From contig NC_061065.1 in the NCBI RefSeq assembly GCF_021917145.1, positions 4,655,168 to 4,719,167 of the forward strand: 64,000 nt of DNA. Direction: 5' to 3'. Both the position numbers and the translations under genes were made by a program. Under the pieces are notes generated by a model. That model made no database searches, was not told where the DNA came from, and saw only the letters and a list, made by a program, of their open reading frames with translations. This DNA comes from Hypomesus transpacificus (lineage: Eukaryota; Chordata; Actinopteri; Osmeriformes; Osmeridae). How positions within the stretch are numbered: the first letter of the stretch is position 1; the number at the start of each line of letters is the position of its first letter. Below are positions 17,401 to 42,079 of the stretch, piece after piece.

Positions 17401-20142
17401 CAGCAGGAATGGTGGCGCTGTTACTGACGTCACGTGCCATAACTCCTCCCTACCCTACGCGGCACATTCTGTGAGAAATTCATTCTACAAGTGCCTGTTG
17501 TAAACAATTTGCTCTCAATTCTCTATCCATCTTCTTTGCAGAAATGTCCGCCGATCCAGGGTTCGAAATGAGGGAGGCTGGGCGGATCCAATACCCTCTA
17601 GGCCCCCTACGATATAAACTCCTCAAAAAAAGTTCGGAAACGTTATTCCGGTCGATTATTCCTCCCCTTCAATAATACCAATTGGTATTGTATTTTATAT
17701 CGTTGGAAAGCCTAATTAGTCACCTTTACAAGAGGTACAACTTGTAAGGATCGTGCATTCGTGGAATGAACAACACAGCTAACCGTGTGGGTAGCGCCCC
17801 CCCCCCCCCCCCAAAAAAAAACAAAATTCCCTGCAATATTCACGCGTTCAAATACACGCGTCCGTTTGCTGCTTTAAACAATTGAGCCATGGATTAGCCT
17901 ACTCGACCTTTCCGCACGGCAGGATACGCTCCAACAGCCAGCCAGTTCAGAAAAGTATTTAATTGAAGCGGGCTCTATAGACCAATTATCACCCTACGTC
18001 ACACAACTGTCAAGCAAGCTCAACTGCGCATGTGGGTTGCAAAAGACAACTTCTCCCCGTTCAATTACTCTTGGAGTGTCGTTCAGGTCATCATATATCT
18101 CTGGCCACTGGATTGCAGGGCTTGATATTAACTTTTTGAGACTCTTGGCCTTTGGACAAATACATTTATGTTCACTTGTCTATGCACAAAAGTCACTTGA
18201 CCCCGATACCCTTAAATAGCCTGTCCAAGTGATCGGGCAAAACTAGCCTGGCTAACGGAGGTCGCTTTCTCAGGCAAATGACGAATGAAACAGACAGGTT
18301 AAAGAAATCCAGATTCTGGCTATCTTCACCAGACTCGTATCTACATTAGGCAGTCCTCCCTGACGTTTCTGGTGTAGAATGGAGTGAGATAGGCCTACAA
18401 CATTGTGCACACTGCCAATGAGCGAGTCTGACTGAGGCTAACGTCAAAACAGTGTAACTGGGATGTAGTCTTACTCAGATTGCCAGTTTAAACAAATCAG
18501 AAACATAATCGGACCAGCTGACTAAAAGCAGAATTCCAATATCTCTTGAAAGCTGCCCTGCTCGACTTTTTAAATGTAGAATTGACTGTAAAAGTGTACA
18601 ATTATGAACTTTGTGACATGATGTGAAGACATGGTTGCCGCTCGACTATGCGGTCTGTACCGGGCGACATTCTCACTCAGATTTCAAGACTTTCGTGACC
18701 CAAATCAAAATTCTGATGCCACAGATCATTGGGTAATCGCTTTCTCTCCAATAGGCATGTCCTCCTCGACGCTTTTGGTCTTTTTAAATCGAACTATTTG
18801 TATGATCCATGTGTCCTTTTGCCATTTAAAATGCTATCCTTTCCCGGTTTTCTGCAGCCACAGTGCGCGCGCATCCCGATTGTTTACAAACAAATAATTG
18901 GTCTAGACAGATGATTCATTGGTTTTGTAAACCCAGATGTTTACCATAATCTCATAATTGACAGGACAATTTTATTCCAATCCACACCTGCACATCAGTT
19001 TTACCATCTCTTTACAGGGACCGTTTGCACGATCAAATATATGGATCGACAGTCTAGAGTTGAGTGGTTGAACACATTCGAAAAGGGAATTTCAAAAAAA
19101 GTTCCATGTCCTTAGAGTCAGATTATTCCCCAAAAATGTGGCTAAACAGCAGGTCTCTCAAATTTCACGCATTCACCGTGAGACTCACCCATTTCAAACA
19201 GTTCACACGCAACACCTTGTATTTATCACAGTGAGAAGTTAAGGGAAAACTTTTCCCGCTATTGTCTATGTAATTAATGGACGAGGTGAAGGAATACGGA
19301 GGTACATTTTCTGCCGAGGATAGTCTGATACAGAGTTGAATGCCACCTACCAGCCAATCAGATACACCAGAACCAGCCCCCGCCACCCCCCCCCCCCTCC
19401 CCCTCCCGGATTTTAGTACCCAAATTTTACGAGTATGGTAATCTCACGCCAAAATGTTGATAAACTGGAGAACCCTGATATTCAGTGCGCCCATGGATAA
19501 TTTGAGTGATGCACTGTTGACATCCTTCATCCGGGTCCCTGCGTTTCCCTTCTGCTAAGCAGCGCTGACTACACAGTCTGTAGGATGACATCACGGGGCA
19601 TAGGAATGGCGGCTGTGACTGATGATGGAGGAAGGAGTCAAGAGACCCTGAAACTTTATTCTAACGTCGCTTAGAGAGAATTCTGCTTCCAAGAGGTGTA
19701 GAAACGTTGTTCGACCATAGCATAGATCCAGAAAAGAAGTGTTGCCAGATCCACGGTTCGATTTAGACGTCCAGACCTGAGAGTGCACTACTGTTGACTT
19801 TTTTGAGGCTAGTTTTCTAGCTAGCTTGGCTGGCTTGTGTGGATTGACGATTGCCACAGCCTGTAGCTAGCTCGGCTAGCATTTGTTTGCAGGCCAATTC
19901 TCTCTAGGTTCTTTTTATTTGGCCTAACAAAGACTTGAAATAGCTCCAGCGTGTACAACAAGTTTATTGCTTAATCATATTGCAATTTGGCTGTTTAGGT
20001 CATTTTTGCTAGCCAGCAGGAAGCTAAGCTAACCAGAATCGTCTGTCCCCTCTCGCCCTTTTTCGGGGATCAGTTCTCGCAAGTAACGTTAACTAGGACT
20101 CAACAGCCAGTTGTCTGCGTACTGGGAACCTTTTATGCCATA
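17401..20142. other. Head-to-head intergenic region abracl / reps1
   Basis: This 2.7-kb region separates two divergent genes. It holds a C/A homopolymer block near 17798-17821 and a stretch at about 17600-17790 that looks repeat-derived (AAAAAAAGTTCGGAAACG start), though I cannot name the family. The GC-richer part from about 19500 to 20142 is the likely reps1 promoter and 5' UTR, TATA-less and with several GCTAGC motifs. ORFs at 18037-18914 and 19165-19857 show no recognisable protein. Confidence 0.5.
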
Positions 20143-32881
<12,739 letters not shown>

Positions 32882-32884
32882 CCA

Positions 32885-32915
<31 letters not shown>

Positions 32916-35390
32916 CACGGAGGACGACTCCGTCAGTCGAAGATACTAGAACTCTGAGGAAGGGGCCTTCTGCGCGGCACACACGCCCCAACAACTAACC
33001 CCGCCCCTTTGTTGTCTCTTCACCCCCTGAACTGTGCTCTACTCTGCCATTGGCTGATTGCTGGCACCACACACACACACGCAGAAGTCACCAGTCGCAC
33101 CAGAGAGGGGTCGGGTGGGAAATGTTACATGTACTGGCACTTTTATTTCTACCAGAGTAAACAAAGATGAGCAGATTCCGAAGTCGACGAGGCGCGCACA
33201 CACACACACATTGAACTGGAGTTCTAAGTAAGTCTTTCCCTGTTCACCATGACAAGTATTCAGATAATACAACGAGTGCCGTGTGTGTCCGTGCTATCGT
33301 GTGTGTGTCCGAATTCTGGTGGAGGGGGCTGTAGGTGAAGATGATGCCTAATTCTGGATGGCCCATAGCTGATAATTGGATCGTATGGGTGACAGGAACT
33401 CCTTAAATGTTACCTCCTGCTTACTGTCTACCCCACAATGTAAAAGTGGACTTTGTGTGTTTGCGTGTACGTACATGCGTGCGTGTGCAAAGTGGATGTA
33501 CCTATGTGCACAGGCAACGGTTACATAAACGGCATGAGGCGAGGAGTGTATGCATTCTGTTTTCTACGTCAGCGACATTTCTTTTCTTTTTGCAATTTAG
33601 TTTGTCATTTTGAAGTGCTGCGGCAGCCCGTCGAGTTCCATTTCCACACTTCTAGATCTTTTTTCTCTCGCTCTCTCTCTCGTGACGTAAACCCTGCCTT
33701 CTGTTGCCCTGAAACACCAGGGGGCGTGTTCAGAAGGCCCCGCCTTTATTAAAAGAGGTTGAAATCAGAGAGGCTTTCGATCCTCCAAGTTCTCCTCACG
33801 TTCATTCCGCAACGGTGTGCGGTGTTGAGCTCTCTTGAATGCCCCCCTTCTCCCCGGCCCCTCCCTCATGTCATGCCCAGTTATGGAAATGTGACCCATA
33901 CAATCCCACTGCACTTTGGCCCCCCTAACCTCTTTAACTGTCGTTCTGTCCTTGTCCAAACTCTTGACACCATCTAAACCCGCATGTCCTCCATCCGAAA
34001 ACTGCGCCTACAATTAGAACCGAACCACTCAATTTATACCTGCAAATCCTAAACAAAACAAGTGTGTTGGTACCTTAATAATTTGTGTGACTGTTTTCCG
34101 TTTTTCGTTGTGTTGTTTTTTCTTTGAACTTCCTGTTTTCGAAATAACCTGTCCTCTAAAAGCCTTACTCCTTCCTGGCGTTCAGGTTGTCACGGTAACC
34201 TCCTTGTGTTGCACCAAGGCTAGCCTTCTTTTTCTGTTGTTCAGGACGATGATGAAGATGTACTGTACGAGAGGAGTATGTTGTATATTGTATATGATAC
34301 ACACCTTTTGATCTCATGTGTAAATTTGCATTAATTGCTGACTAACAGCAAAAAATATTATATTTAATTGCTTCTATTATGGCTGTGGGATCCTAGATGT
34401 TATACTGCATGGATGTATCTCTGCAGAATAAACTAGCAGCTGTGTGATTTTTACACAAAAATAAAAACGGCACAATATTTTAACTTTTTTTTTTTTTTTT
34501 TTTTACTACAAGAATGTCTAACATGAAATAGGTCCAGCTTTCTTTCTGTGTGACTTGGATACTTTGAATGAAAAGTTCTCTGAAGTCACTTCTCAGGCCC
34601 TGAAATTCTATGAAAATCCAACCTTCCATCATCATTCAACCTTCCATCATCATTTTGGATCAAACTAAGTTGAATATCTCTACACAAACCTTGAAATTTC
34701 TCCAGAGAAATTAGAAGCTGGTTAACACAGTATAAACAGAATTTGAATATGTTCTAAAATCAGGAGTCAAACACACAGTTAAAGGTCTCACCATTCTTTT
34801 TATACCGCGTGGCTCTGTAGCGTATATACAGAAGTCTGCACAGTACGGTGTCGGACCCTGGACGCGAGCAGAGATAAGCAGGGGTCCGTCAGGGCTAACA
34901 GCACTACTCTCTTTTAGAGAACACTACTCTGGGAGTCTCCAAAGGCTTTACTTGGCTCCTCGCCTCCTCTCCTTAACTCTTGAGTGACATGGGGCTTCTC
35001 CACATTGATTTCTCCCCTCAAATGTCATTCCAGAAGCGACCTCACCACAGGGTGTGAAGAACCAAGAAAACAACATTTAAGAGACTCCACCTTGCATGTC
35101 TAGCTGCTGGTTAGGTTCCTACAGCTGTACTGACATTCTTCTAATGTTATTTGCAAAGACAGGGATTGGGAGAATGTGTACATTCGTGTGTTTCGGCCCA
35201 GCACGTATTTCTTCAGCAGACACTGCCCTGTGTCCTCCGCTGCTCACTATGCAACTCTGCAAGAAAAGACAAAACGTCAGCCTAGCAAAAACGAGGCAGT
35301 GCAACCAATAAACGACACCATGGGGGTCCCCAACTACAGCTGCTGCCAGGCCCAGAATCCCATAAAAGGCTCCCTACGTCCACCATGCAC
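32882..35390. other. reps1 3' UTR and reps1/clu convergent region
   Basis: This contains the reps1 3' UTR, ending near an AATAAA at 34427-34432, then a poly-T run at 34484-34504 and the clu 3' UTR side. I see no clear reverse-strand AATAAA for clu between 34433 and 35390. Short ORFs here have no recognisable product. Confidence 0.55.
34427..34432 (+). terminator. reps1: Polyadenylation signal of reps1
   Basis: An AATAAA hexamer lies about 1.55 kb after the reps1 stop codon, in A/T-rich sequence typical of a 3' UTR end. Another similar A-rich stretch follows near 34458. Confidence 0.5.
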
Positions 35391-38241
35391 TCACACGGTC
35401 GTCTGCTTGTAGCGTTCCAGGGCTCCCTGGGCCACCACCTCATAGAACTTGGGGTCGCTCCAGGAGATGTCGCCGGGAACGGAGAAGGTCATGGGCGGGG
35501 CATCGAACAGCTGCACCGACACGCTGGTGTCATTTGAGTCGCTTGTGTCCTTGTTGTCCTGGGAGATCACCTGGTGGGGGAGGGGGGTTCATGTTGAAGT
35601 CAGTGAGAGATCCATGAGAATGAACGCTATGGACAATGACATCTAATCCCCTTAGTCTGCCTTTAATATACACCAGAGCAAGATTAAGTATGCGTACTAG
35701 CCAAACATCAGTTGTTTTTTTTCAATTTTATTCTCTTTCGTTTTGACTTCATTTTACCGTCTTAATCCTGAAGATGCCATCCTTGGTCTTGGTGCTGTTG
35801 GCGAGGGAGGACACCCAGCCAAACTGGTGGTTGAAGAGGTCCAGAAGGGAGGAGGTGTTGAGCATCTTCTCCTCAAATTCCCTCAGCAAGAAGTTGTACT
35901 CCTGGGTGAACCTCTCAGCCATGGCCAAGGCCTGTTCAAGCTCCTTCTTGATGGGACCTTCCAGAGGCTTCTTACCTGAGCAGTCTGGAGGGGCAGAAAG
36001 TGGTGTTTCGAATGACTCCAAAACATAGACACAGCCTTGACCTTGATGGCCAGATCTGTCTCAAGCTGTCATAGTTTTTGTGATAGTTTTTCTGAAGCTA
36101 CAGTTATCAGCATCTACAGCAAAAGTTTCTTCACTCCTCAGTGAGATACTTGGGAACGGGGCATACAAGGCCAAACATGTTGTATAATAGACGTTGTCTA
36201 GCTGTAATTTGCCAGTGATAATCCAAGTTATTGTTTAGGCCTGTTTGTGCCTCCCTAAATCCGCTATGGATTTACTTGCTTAGTGACTGTTGCAATCTTG
36301 ACAACCGCTTTGAGACACAGAATTCCAGTTTACCAACGGACTGGATCTCCTTGCACTTCTCGCACTCCTCGCGTAAGTTGATACAGCCGGCGGAGTTCCG
36401 GCGAATCTCCCTGCAGGTCATCTGGCCGTTGCCGAAGGGCCGGGTCAGGACCACGTCTTCGTTCACACTCCCGTCTGAAGGAAACAAGGGAGTAGTGTTA
36501 AAAACGCAAACATCACTAAACTGATGGCTGCTGAGGAGATTTCAAAGCACTGTCTTGTGTTTGTCTATATAATGTTACACGTTTACGGTTAAAGAGCTAT
36601 TGATCCTGGATAACAATACGGCAAAACAACACAGCCCACCGTCTGGGTCTTACCCTCTGAGGGAATGGCGTCCAGGTTGCTGTCAGGATCCATGAGGGGC
36701 CCCATGGATCCAAAGATGTTCTTTGCCATGTCCATCATGGGGAAGAACGTGTCGTGGAACCCATGGAACATTGGGCCCTGAAATGGGGAGCGTCTGACAC
36801 GAGAACCTCCCATGTCCAGCTCTGCAGCCACCTTGACCTGCCCCTGACCCTCCTGGCCTGCTCCTTGCCAGAGGCTGGGCATGCGGAACGGGCTGGGGAA
36901 GAGGGGGCCGGGGTTGAGGGACCGCATGTGGTCAAACACCTTCATGCTGTCCAGGAAGATGCTGTCTACGCCTTCCGCCACCTCCGAGAAACGCTCTTCC
37001 AGGTTCTGGAACTCCTGGCTCTGTCTCCGGTCCTCTTGCTCCAGAACATCCATGTTTTGACCGTTAATCCAGATGGAGAATGGAGAGGTTCTATTGAGAA
37101 CCCTCTCCAGCTACAAAAGGAAGAGGAGACAATGATGGAGATTAGGATGTCTTCTAAATGTAAGCTCAATGTTAGTAAACATATTTATAATGATACCCGA
37201 CTCAATTCATTCACATTTGCCTGAAAGCATGTGGGGGTCACAAGTGTCTTTATGTATGAAAGCGTGGGCATTCTTGCTCAATATACGTTCATGTTCTATT
37301 ACGATGTGATCCAAACATGTATTCGGGACCGACCTGCCTGCCGACCATGCCAGCTCCACTGCTGCAGGTCCTGGAATAGAACTTGACGCAGGTGTTCTTC
37401 AGACAGGGCTTACACTCCTCCCACAGGGCCTGCATGGTCTCGTTACACACCTCCTGCTCCTCGTTCAGCTTCTCCTCCATCTGCTGCGCCTTACGTAATG
37501 CATCCTGGGAAACGTATGCGTGGGGGGGGGGGGAATCGAGTTGTGTGAATGCTGTCAGAACGCCACTCATAAAACATGAGTTTTTGTGGATATGTTTTTT
37601 TTTACTCATTAAAGGAAAATTTATTGACCTCTTTCTGCTGTTTGGTTTTCTCCAGGGCGCTAAGAAAGTTCTTGTGTTCCTCTCCTGATTTTTCCATCAC
37701 CGTCTTCATCTCCTTCACTCCGTTGATGGCGTTATCGATCTGCTTGTCCAGGTACTTTTCTCCCAGCTGGGAGATCTCTGATAAGGAGACAGCTAGGGTC
37801 ATTACAGTCATCAAGTATCCCCAATACTTGACCCCAGATCTTAACCCAGACTCCTGGAACAGATCAAGCAGTCTCCACATTCTCATCAGTCTCTTTTAAG
37901 GGGATAGAGCAGCGACAGTATCCACCACAATCCACCATCAATCACAATTATCATCACATGACTATTATATTCTCCAAACTCCAATGGTCTCACCCGGAAA
38001 TGCCACCAGCTCATTTTTTCTTCACACTGTGGAGATCTTAAACAGTGAAGGGGGAAAGACAAGGTCACCCGGAGACAACTCGTCAGTAGTGGGCGGGGTT
38101 TCATGTTTGCTGGCGTCTGTTTGACTTACGTTTGAGCTCCTCGCTGGACGGAGGCAGCAGACTGTGGGCCGAGACCAAGAGCATGGCTACGCCCAGCAGA
38201 CGTGTAGGCAGCTTCCTCTTCATCATGATCATCATCAACAT
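35391..38241 (-). CDS. clu: Clusterin (apolipoprotein J)
   Basis: Clusterin is a secreted disulfide-linked chaperone that holds misfolded proteins and binds lipid. Coding exons on the - strand: 38241-38130, 37777-37629, 37504-37334, 37110-36654, 36474-36334, 35984-35758 and 35570-35391 (TGA). All phases agree: 478 aa versus 449 in human. The N terminus has several in-frame Met codons before [20 protein letters not shown], a signal peptide. Five cysteines cluster in the beta-chain part ([28 protein letters not shown]) and five in the alpha-chain part ([26 protein letters not shown]), matching the five conserved interchain disulfides. SRVRR|SPF near residue 251 is the expected cleavage site between chains. 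N-glycosylation sequons include CNET, LNRTS, LNTSS and ANSTK. Exon 2 ends with a weak donor, GTCAAT. The exact start Met is not certain. Confidence 0.96.
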
Positions 38242-38268
38242 CTCGGTCAGGTCAAGGGAGTTGGAACT
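38242..38268 (-). other. clu: clu 5' UTR part of coding exon 1
   Basis: The exon holding the start codon begins after an acceptor TTTTCCTAG on the - strand (CTA at 38271-38269), so 38268-38242 is 5' UTR spliced to an upstream non-coding exon. Confidence 0.7.
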
Positions 38269-38554
38269 CTAGGAAAACAAACCTGTCACACAGATACAGA
38301 TAAAAGGGGCATGTCACTAAGACGTTGCATACCTTGATGTGATCACTATGTCAGACCCTGAAATCCTGAAATAAAATCCTACAAAAGGGAGTAGCTATAG
38401 GAGACAAAAAAACTGGCTTAATTTCAGAGTTTGCACATTCGGTCAACAACTGATGTTTCACTGGAACATGACGTCACTGCAAGACCTCATCGCTGACATC
38501 TGACCTTGGTGTTTTTGTGATGTTAGGAATGTCCACTAGGGGGAAACTTTGCAG

Positions 38555-38664
38555 AGGGAGGGAGGGAGGGAGGGAGGGGGAGGGAGGGAGGGAGGGAGGG
38601 AGGGAGGGAGGGAGGGAGGGAGGGAGGGAGGGAGGGAGGGAGGGAGGGAGGGAGGGAGGGAGGG
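38555..38664 (+). repeat. GGGA tetranucleotide array in clu intron 1
   Basis: About 27 tandem GGGA units with one GGGGG interruption near 38576. It is G-rich on the + strand and so C-rich in the clu pre-mRNA. Runs of three G at four-base spacing are a classic G-quadruplex pattern. Confidence 0.95.
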
Positions 38665-40119
38665 ACAGCTACGCAGCATAATTTAACACTACCCCGGTGA
38701 TACTGATCCTCACTTTTTAACTTTTGATTTTTTTTATTTGATTCATTTCAAAGATGCTTTAGTTATGTGATGCCAAAGTTATGTACAAATGGTGTATATA
38801 TACAGTACAGTAGAGGATCAAGAATAAATTGATTGTTCTAACAGTATATCAGTGGTCAGGGTCAAGAAACGGCCTGCATTTATCAGCGGCATTGCAAAGT
38901 AACCACACCCTTCTTCCTGAGTGGAAATGACTGATGAAAGGTTAAACAATTTCAACTTGGACAAGATCTAATTTGATAATTAGGGGATCAGTGGTATTCT
39001 ATTTACCCCAAACAACATTAGATGATGAATGTTAGATATCTCTTTATCTTACTTTCTCTTTCCTGCGCTCTTTCTATCCATCCATCTATCTCTTTCTCCC
39101 AGACTAATCTCTCTGTTGATAAATCTCTCAGTCTCCCAATGCTAATCCCTCCTTTCTGTTCGTAAAACGTTGGTTCTGTATCACACAAATTTAACAAAAC
39201 CTTGATAACATTACACTGTGATAGCAGCAACAAAGTTCGCAAACATATATGTACATGATGTCCTTATTCAGACATTTGTGTCCATGAGTGGGGTAGTCTT
39301 TCTCAAACTGTTCATACTCAGAGAAGGGACAGAGTGACTCTATTAGAAAGGGGTTAGGCTGAGAGAGCAAACAGAGACTGGATGGAGGTTCAAACTCTTA
39401 GCCAAACTATACTGCAATGAATCCAAGTTGTATCATAGGATAGGAATCTCTGCAGTTACTCTGAATGTTTAATGCGACTGTGGTCAGGTGTCTGCTGGCT
39501 ATTTTTTATGATTCACTGAACACCAATCATTTTGTTTGAAAGCAAGAGAGATTCAAAACACAATCCTGCTTGCTAGAACATGCGACATACTGAGTCCTGC
39601 ATTGAACGGGATTTTTTGTTTGTTAATTCTCTGCTGGTTAGTACATCACGGGATCACCAAGTAGGTAACTGTTAGTATTATTGGCTGCAGTCAAACTCCT
39701 ACTTTGATAATGTGCTAGGCATTTGTGTCTTAAAATTTGGAACTAAATAATCGTTTAAAGTAACAATAATGTTGCATGTTTTGCAGCAGCATGTGATAAT
39801 AATTACATGAAATGATAGGCCGTCGTTGTCTCCCAAACACGCAGCTGACAAAATAAAAGGTTCTGTCGAAGGTCATTCATGTGTAAGCATTCTTGTAGAA
39901 TAACGGAACGGCATGGGATGCGACTCAACTACTTTGTTGCCAGATTCTAACTATATTTCTAATGAGAAACCCAAAACTTAATGACAAGTAACATTAATCA
40001 AATCCTGGTCCGATTGTCCCTAACCCAGAAATAAACTGCAAAAAAGCTGTTACCCTGAAATACGAAACGCACCAGATGAACTTAACTCTGAGGGAAGGGA
40101 AAGCCGCAGGAAGACTCAC

Positions 40120-40155
40120 CTTTCTGCGGATTCTGTACTTCAGTAGGGATGAACC
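40120..40155 (-). other. clu: clu 5' non-coding exon
   Basis: On the - strand a short segment downstream of the TATA box ends at a GTGAGT donor (40119-40114). It would splice to the acceptor at 38269. The start position is estimated from the TATA box. Confidence 0.6.
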
Positions 40156-40179
40156 GCAGTTTCGCCGCCCTCCGCTAGG

Positions 40180-40187
40180 TATTTATA
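40180..40187 (-). promoter_or_regulatory. clu: TATA box of clu
   Basis: TATAAATA reads on the - strand about 30 nt before the proposed first exon. Clusterin genes in mammals also have TATA promoters. Confidence 0.75.
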
Positions 40188-40250
40188 CAGCTGCTTGGAG
40201 CGATGTTGACTCTGTGATTCACGCGCAGAGAATGCCGTAGCTACAGACCT

Positions 40251-40258
40251 TTCGAGAA
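40251..40258 (-). promoter_or_regulatory. clu: Heat-shock-element-like site (TTCGAGAA) upstream of clu
   Basis: TTCGAGAA fits the TTCnnGAA core of a heat-shock factor site, about 64 nt upstream of the TATA box. Mammalian clusterin promoters carry a conserved TTCnnGAA element at a similar distance. An AP-1-like TGATTCA lies at 40215-40221. The functional role is inferred only. Confidence 0.5.
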
Positions 40259-40805
40259 ATGGTGTCATTTCTCGTCAGCGCCTAGGGCTGTGTGGTGAAC
40301 ATGCCATAAGGAGGCAGTGTTGGATTGTCAGTGACATCTCTCTTTCTCTTTCTGTCTGTCTGAGTAAACAGAGGGGGCGGGTCAGAGACATGGTAAGGTT
40401 TGTAAACACTCTGGGAACGTGGTCTTAAAGGTGCTATGGTGGATCCGCCAGTCTATAGGCTACACAACAATGAGAAACTTCAACATTACAACATTGTCCC
40501 AAACATCATTCCATTATGCAGGTTGTAGACAATTATTAGTGGTGGACCATCCACAGCTACCTATCATTTGAAACCTTTTACCTTGAACTAGATCCCTATA
40601 GTTAAAAGTTGAATCCCACTCTGTAGGCCTTATTAGCCTCCGCCCAAACTAGTGATCAGAATCATGCACACGTCGGGGAATGTTGAGGAATGGGTGTACA
40701 TGTGAAACCCTGCAGAACCTGACAACATTTGAAACATTACTGTTAATAAGCCCTGCAGTTAAAACCGTTTTCTTTACCCTTGTAAACCCACCCTGCCAAG
40801 TCCCA

Positions 40806-40857
40806 GTCTGTCAGCCTGTCAGCCAGCCAGCCTGCCAGCCAGCCAGCCAGCCAGCTG
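40806..40857. repeat. CAGC/CAGCCTGC short tandem repeat
   Basis: Imperfect tetranucleotide CAGC repeats in the clu upstream region. Confidence 0.85.
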
Positions 40858-41956
40858 CATGTGTCCAGTTTGGACCAGTAGTTCTACTAGCTGTTAGGAG
40901 TCGCCTGAAGCAGTGTGCTCTGTGCTTTGTTACACTGTGATGTAAGATTATTACATAAGCTCATTCAGGGTTCTGTACAACCATGTCAAACCATACCAGA
41001 ACTAAGGGCTGAGTCATCAGTCTGTGACAGGAAGACAGATTGTTTTCCAATAAGCCTTAAGGTTAGAGGTCATGCTGAACTAACCAGTGAGAGAGATTGC
41101 AGCTTGTGTGCACTCCCTATTCGCTACACTGTTGCTGTAGGCGACTGTAGTGTTTGGGATGTCTTCCATTCAAGACAGACCCTGTGTTGTGTATGTACAA
41201 AAATCCCATTCCTAGTGTCAACTTGAACTGTCCTGTACAAATTGTTCTGGCTTGGTCTGATGTCCCCAACTCTGCATTTGTCTGCAGTGATCGATAGCAC
41301 ATTATGCTGTGATGATGTATTGTGAAAGCAGTCGCCTTTTCATTCCTCCACGGGGTTGCATAGCTCATAGTAGACATAAACCTGCCTCACTGCCCATTTG
41401 TGTGGATGTCTAGCCAAGGTCAACTTCAGAGGCAGCCAGTTTCATTATCACTTTCTTTGGAACACTGAAATCTGCAGTTTGTAGCACACATAAACACAAC
41501 CACACACAGGCTCTCTGAGCACCCCCCCCCCCCCCTTCCCTTGCTGGGCCGACAGTTGGTTACATGCTATACTTTGAAACAGGGTTCCTGCAACCCTCAC
41601 CAGCAACAACACAACTACAACTTTTAGTCTCCACTAGGAGGCAGACATCAAGTCCTCCTCATTGTCCTAATTTCTTATTGTCCCTCAGGCCTCAAGACCT
41701 GTTTTGTTAAAGAGACCAATTTAAGTTTAAAAATAGCCTCTTTGGAACTCTAGCCAAGCCTAACTGAACGCTCATCAGTGGTCAAAGCAGTCATCAGCTC
41801 CCAGTAATCATAGACAAGCCTGTTGAGCTCCTTTGTTGAAAGAATCTGTTGAATCAGGGCACACTGACACTGTTCATGTGTCCAGGTCACTTGTGTTTGA
41901 ACTTATTACACAGAGTTTACTTATCTCACATCATGACCAGATGTCACTGTTTGTTT

Positions 41957-42079
<123 letters not shown>

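Noticed and set aside
18037..19857. Several 60-88 aa frames between abracl and reps1
   Set aside because: No recognisable motifs, splice partners or codon pattern; likely chance frames in intergenic DNA.
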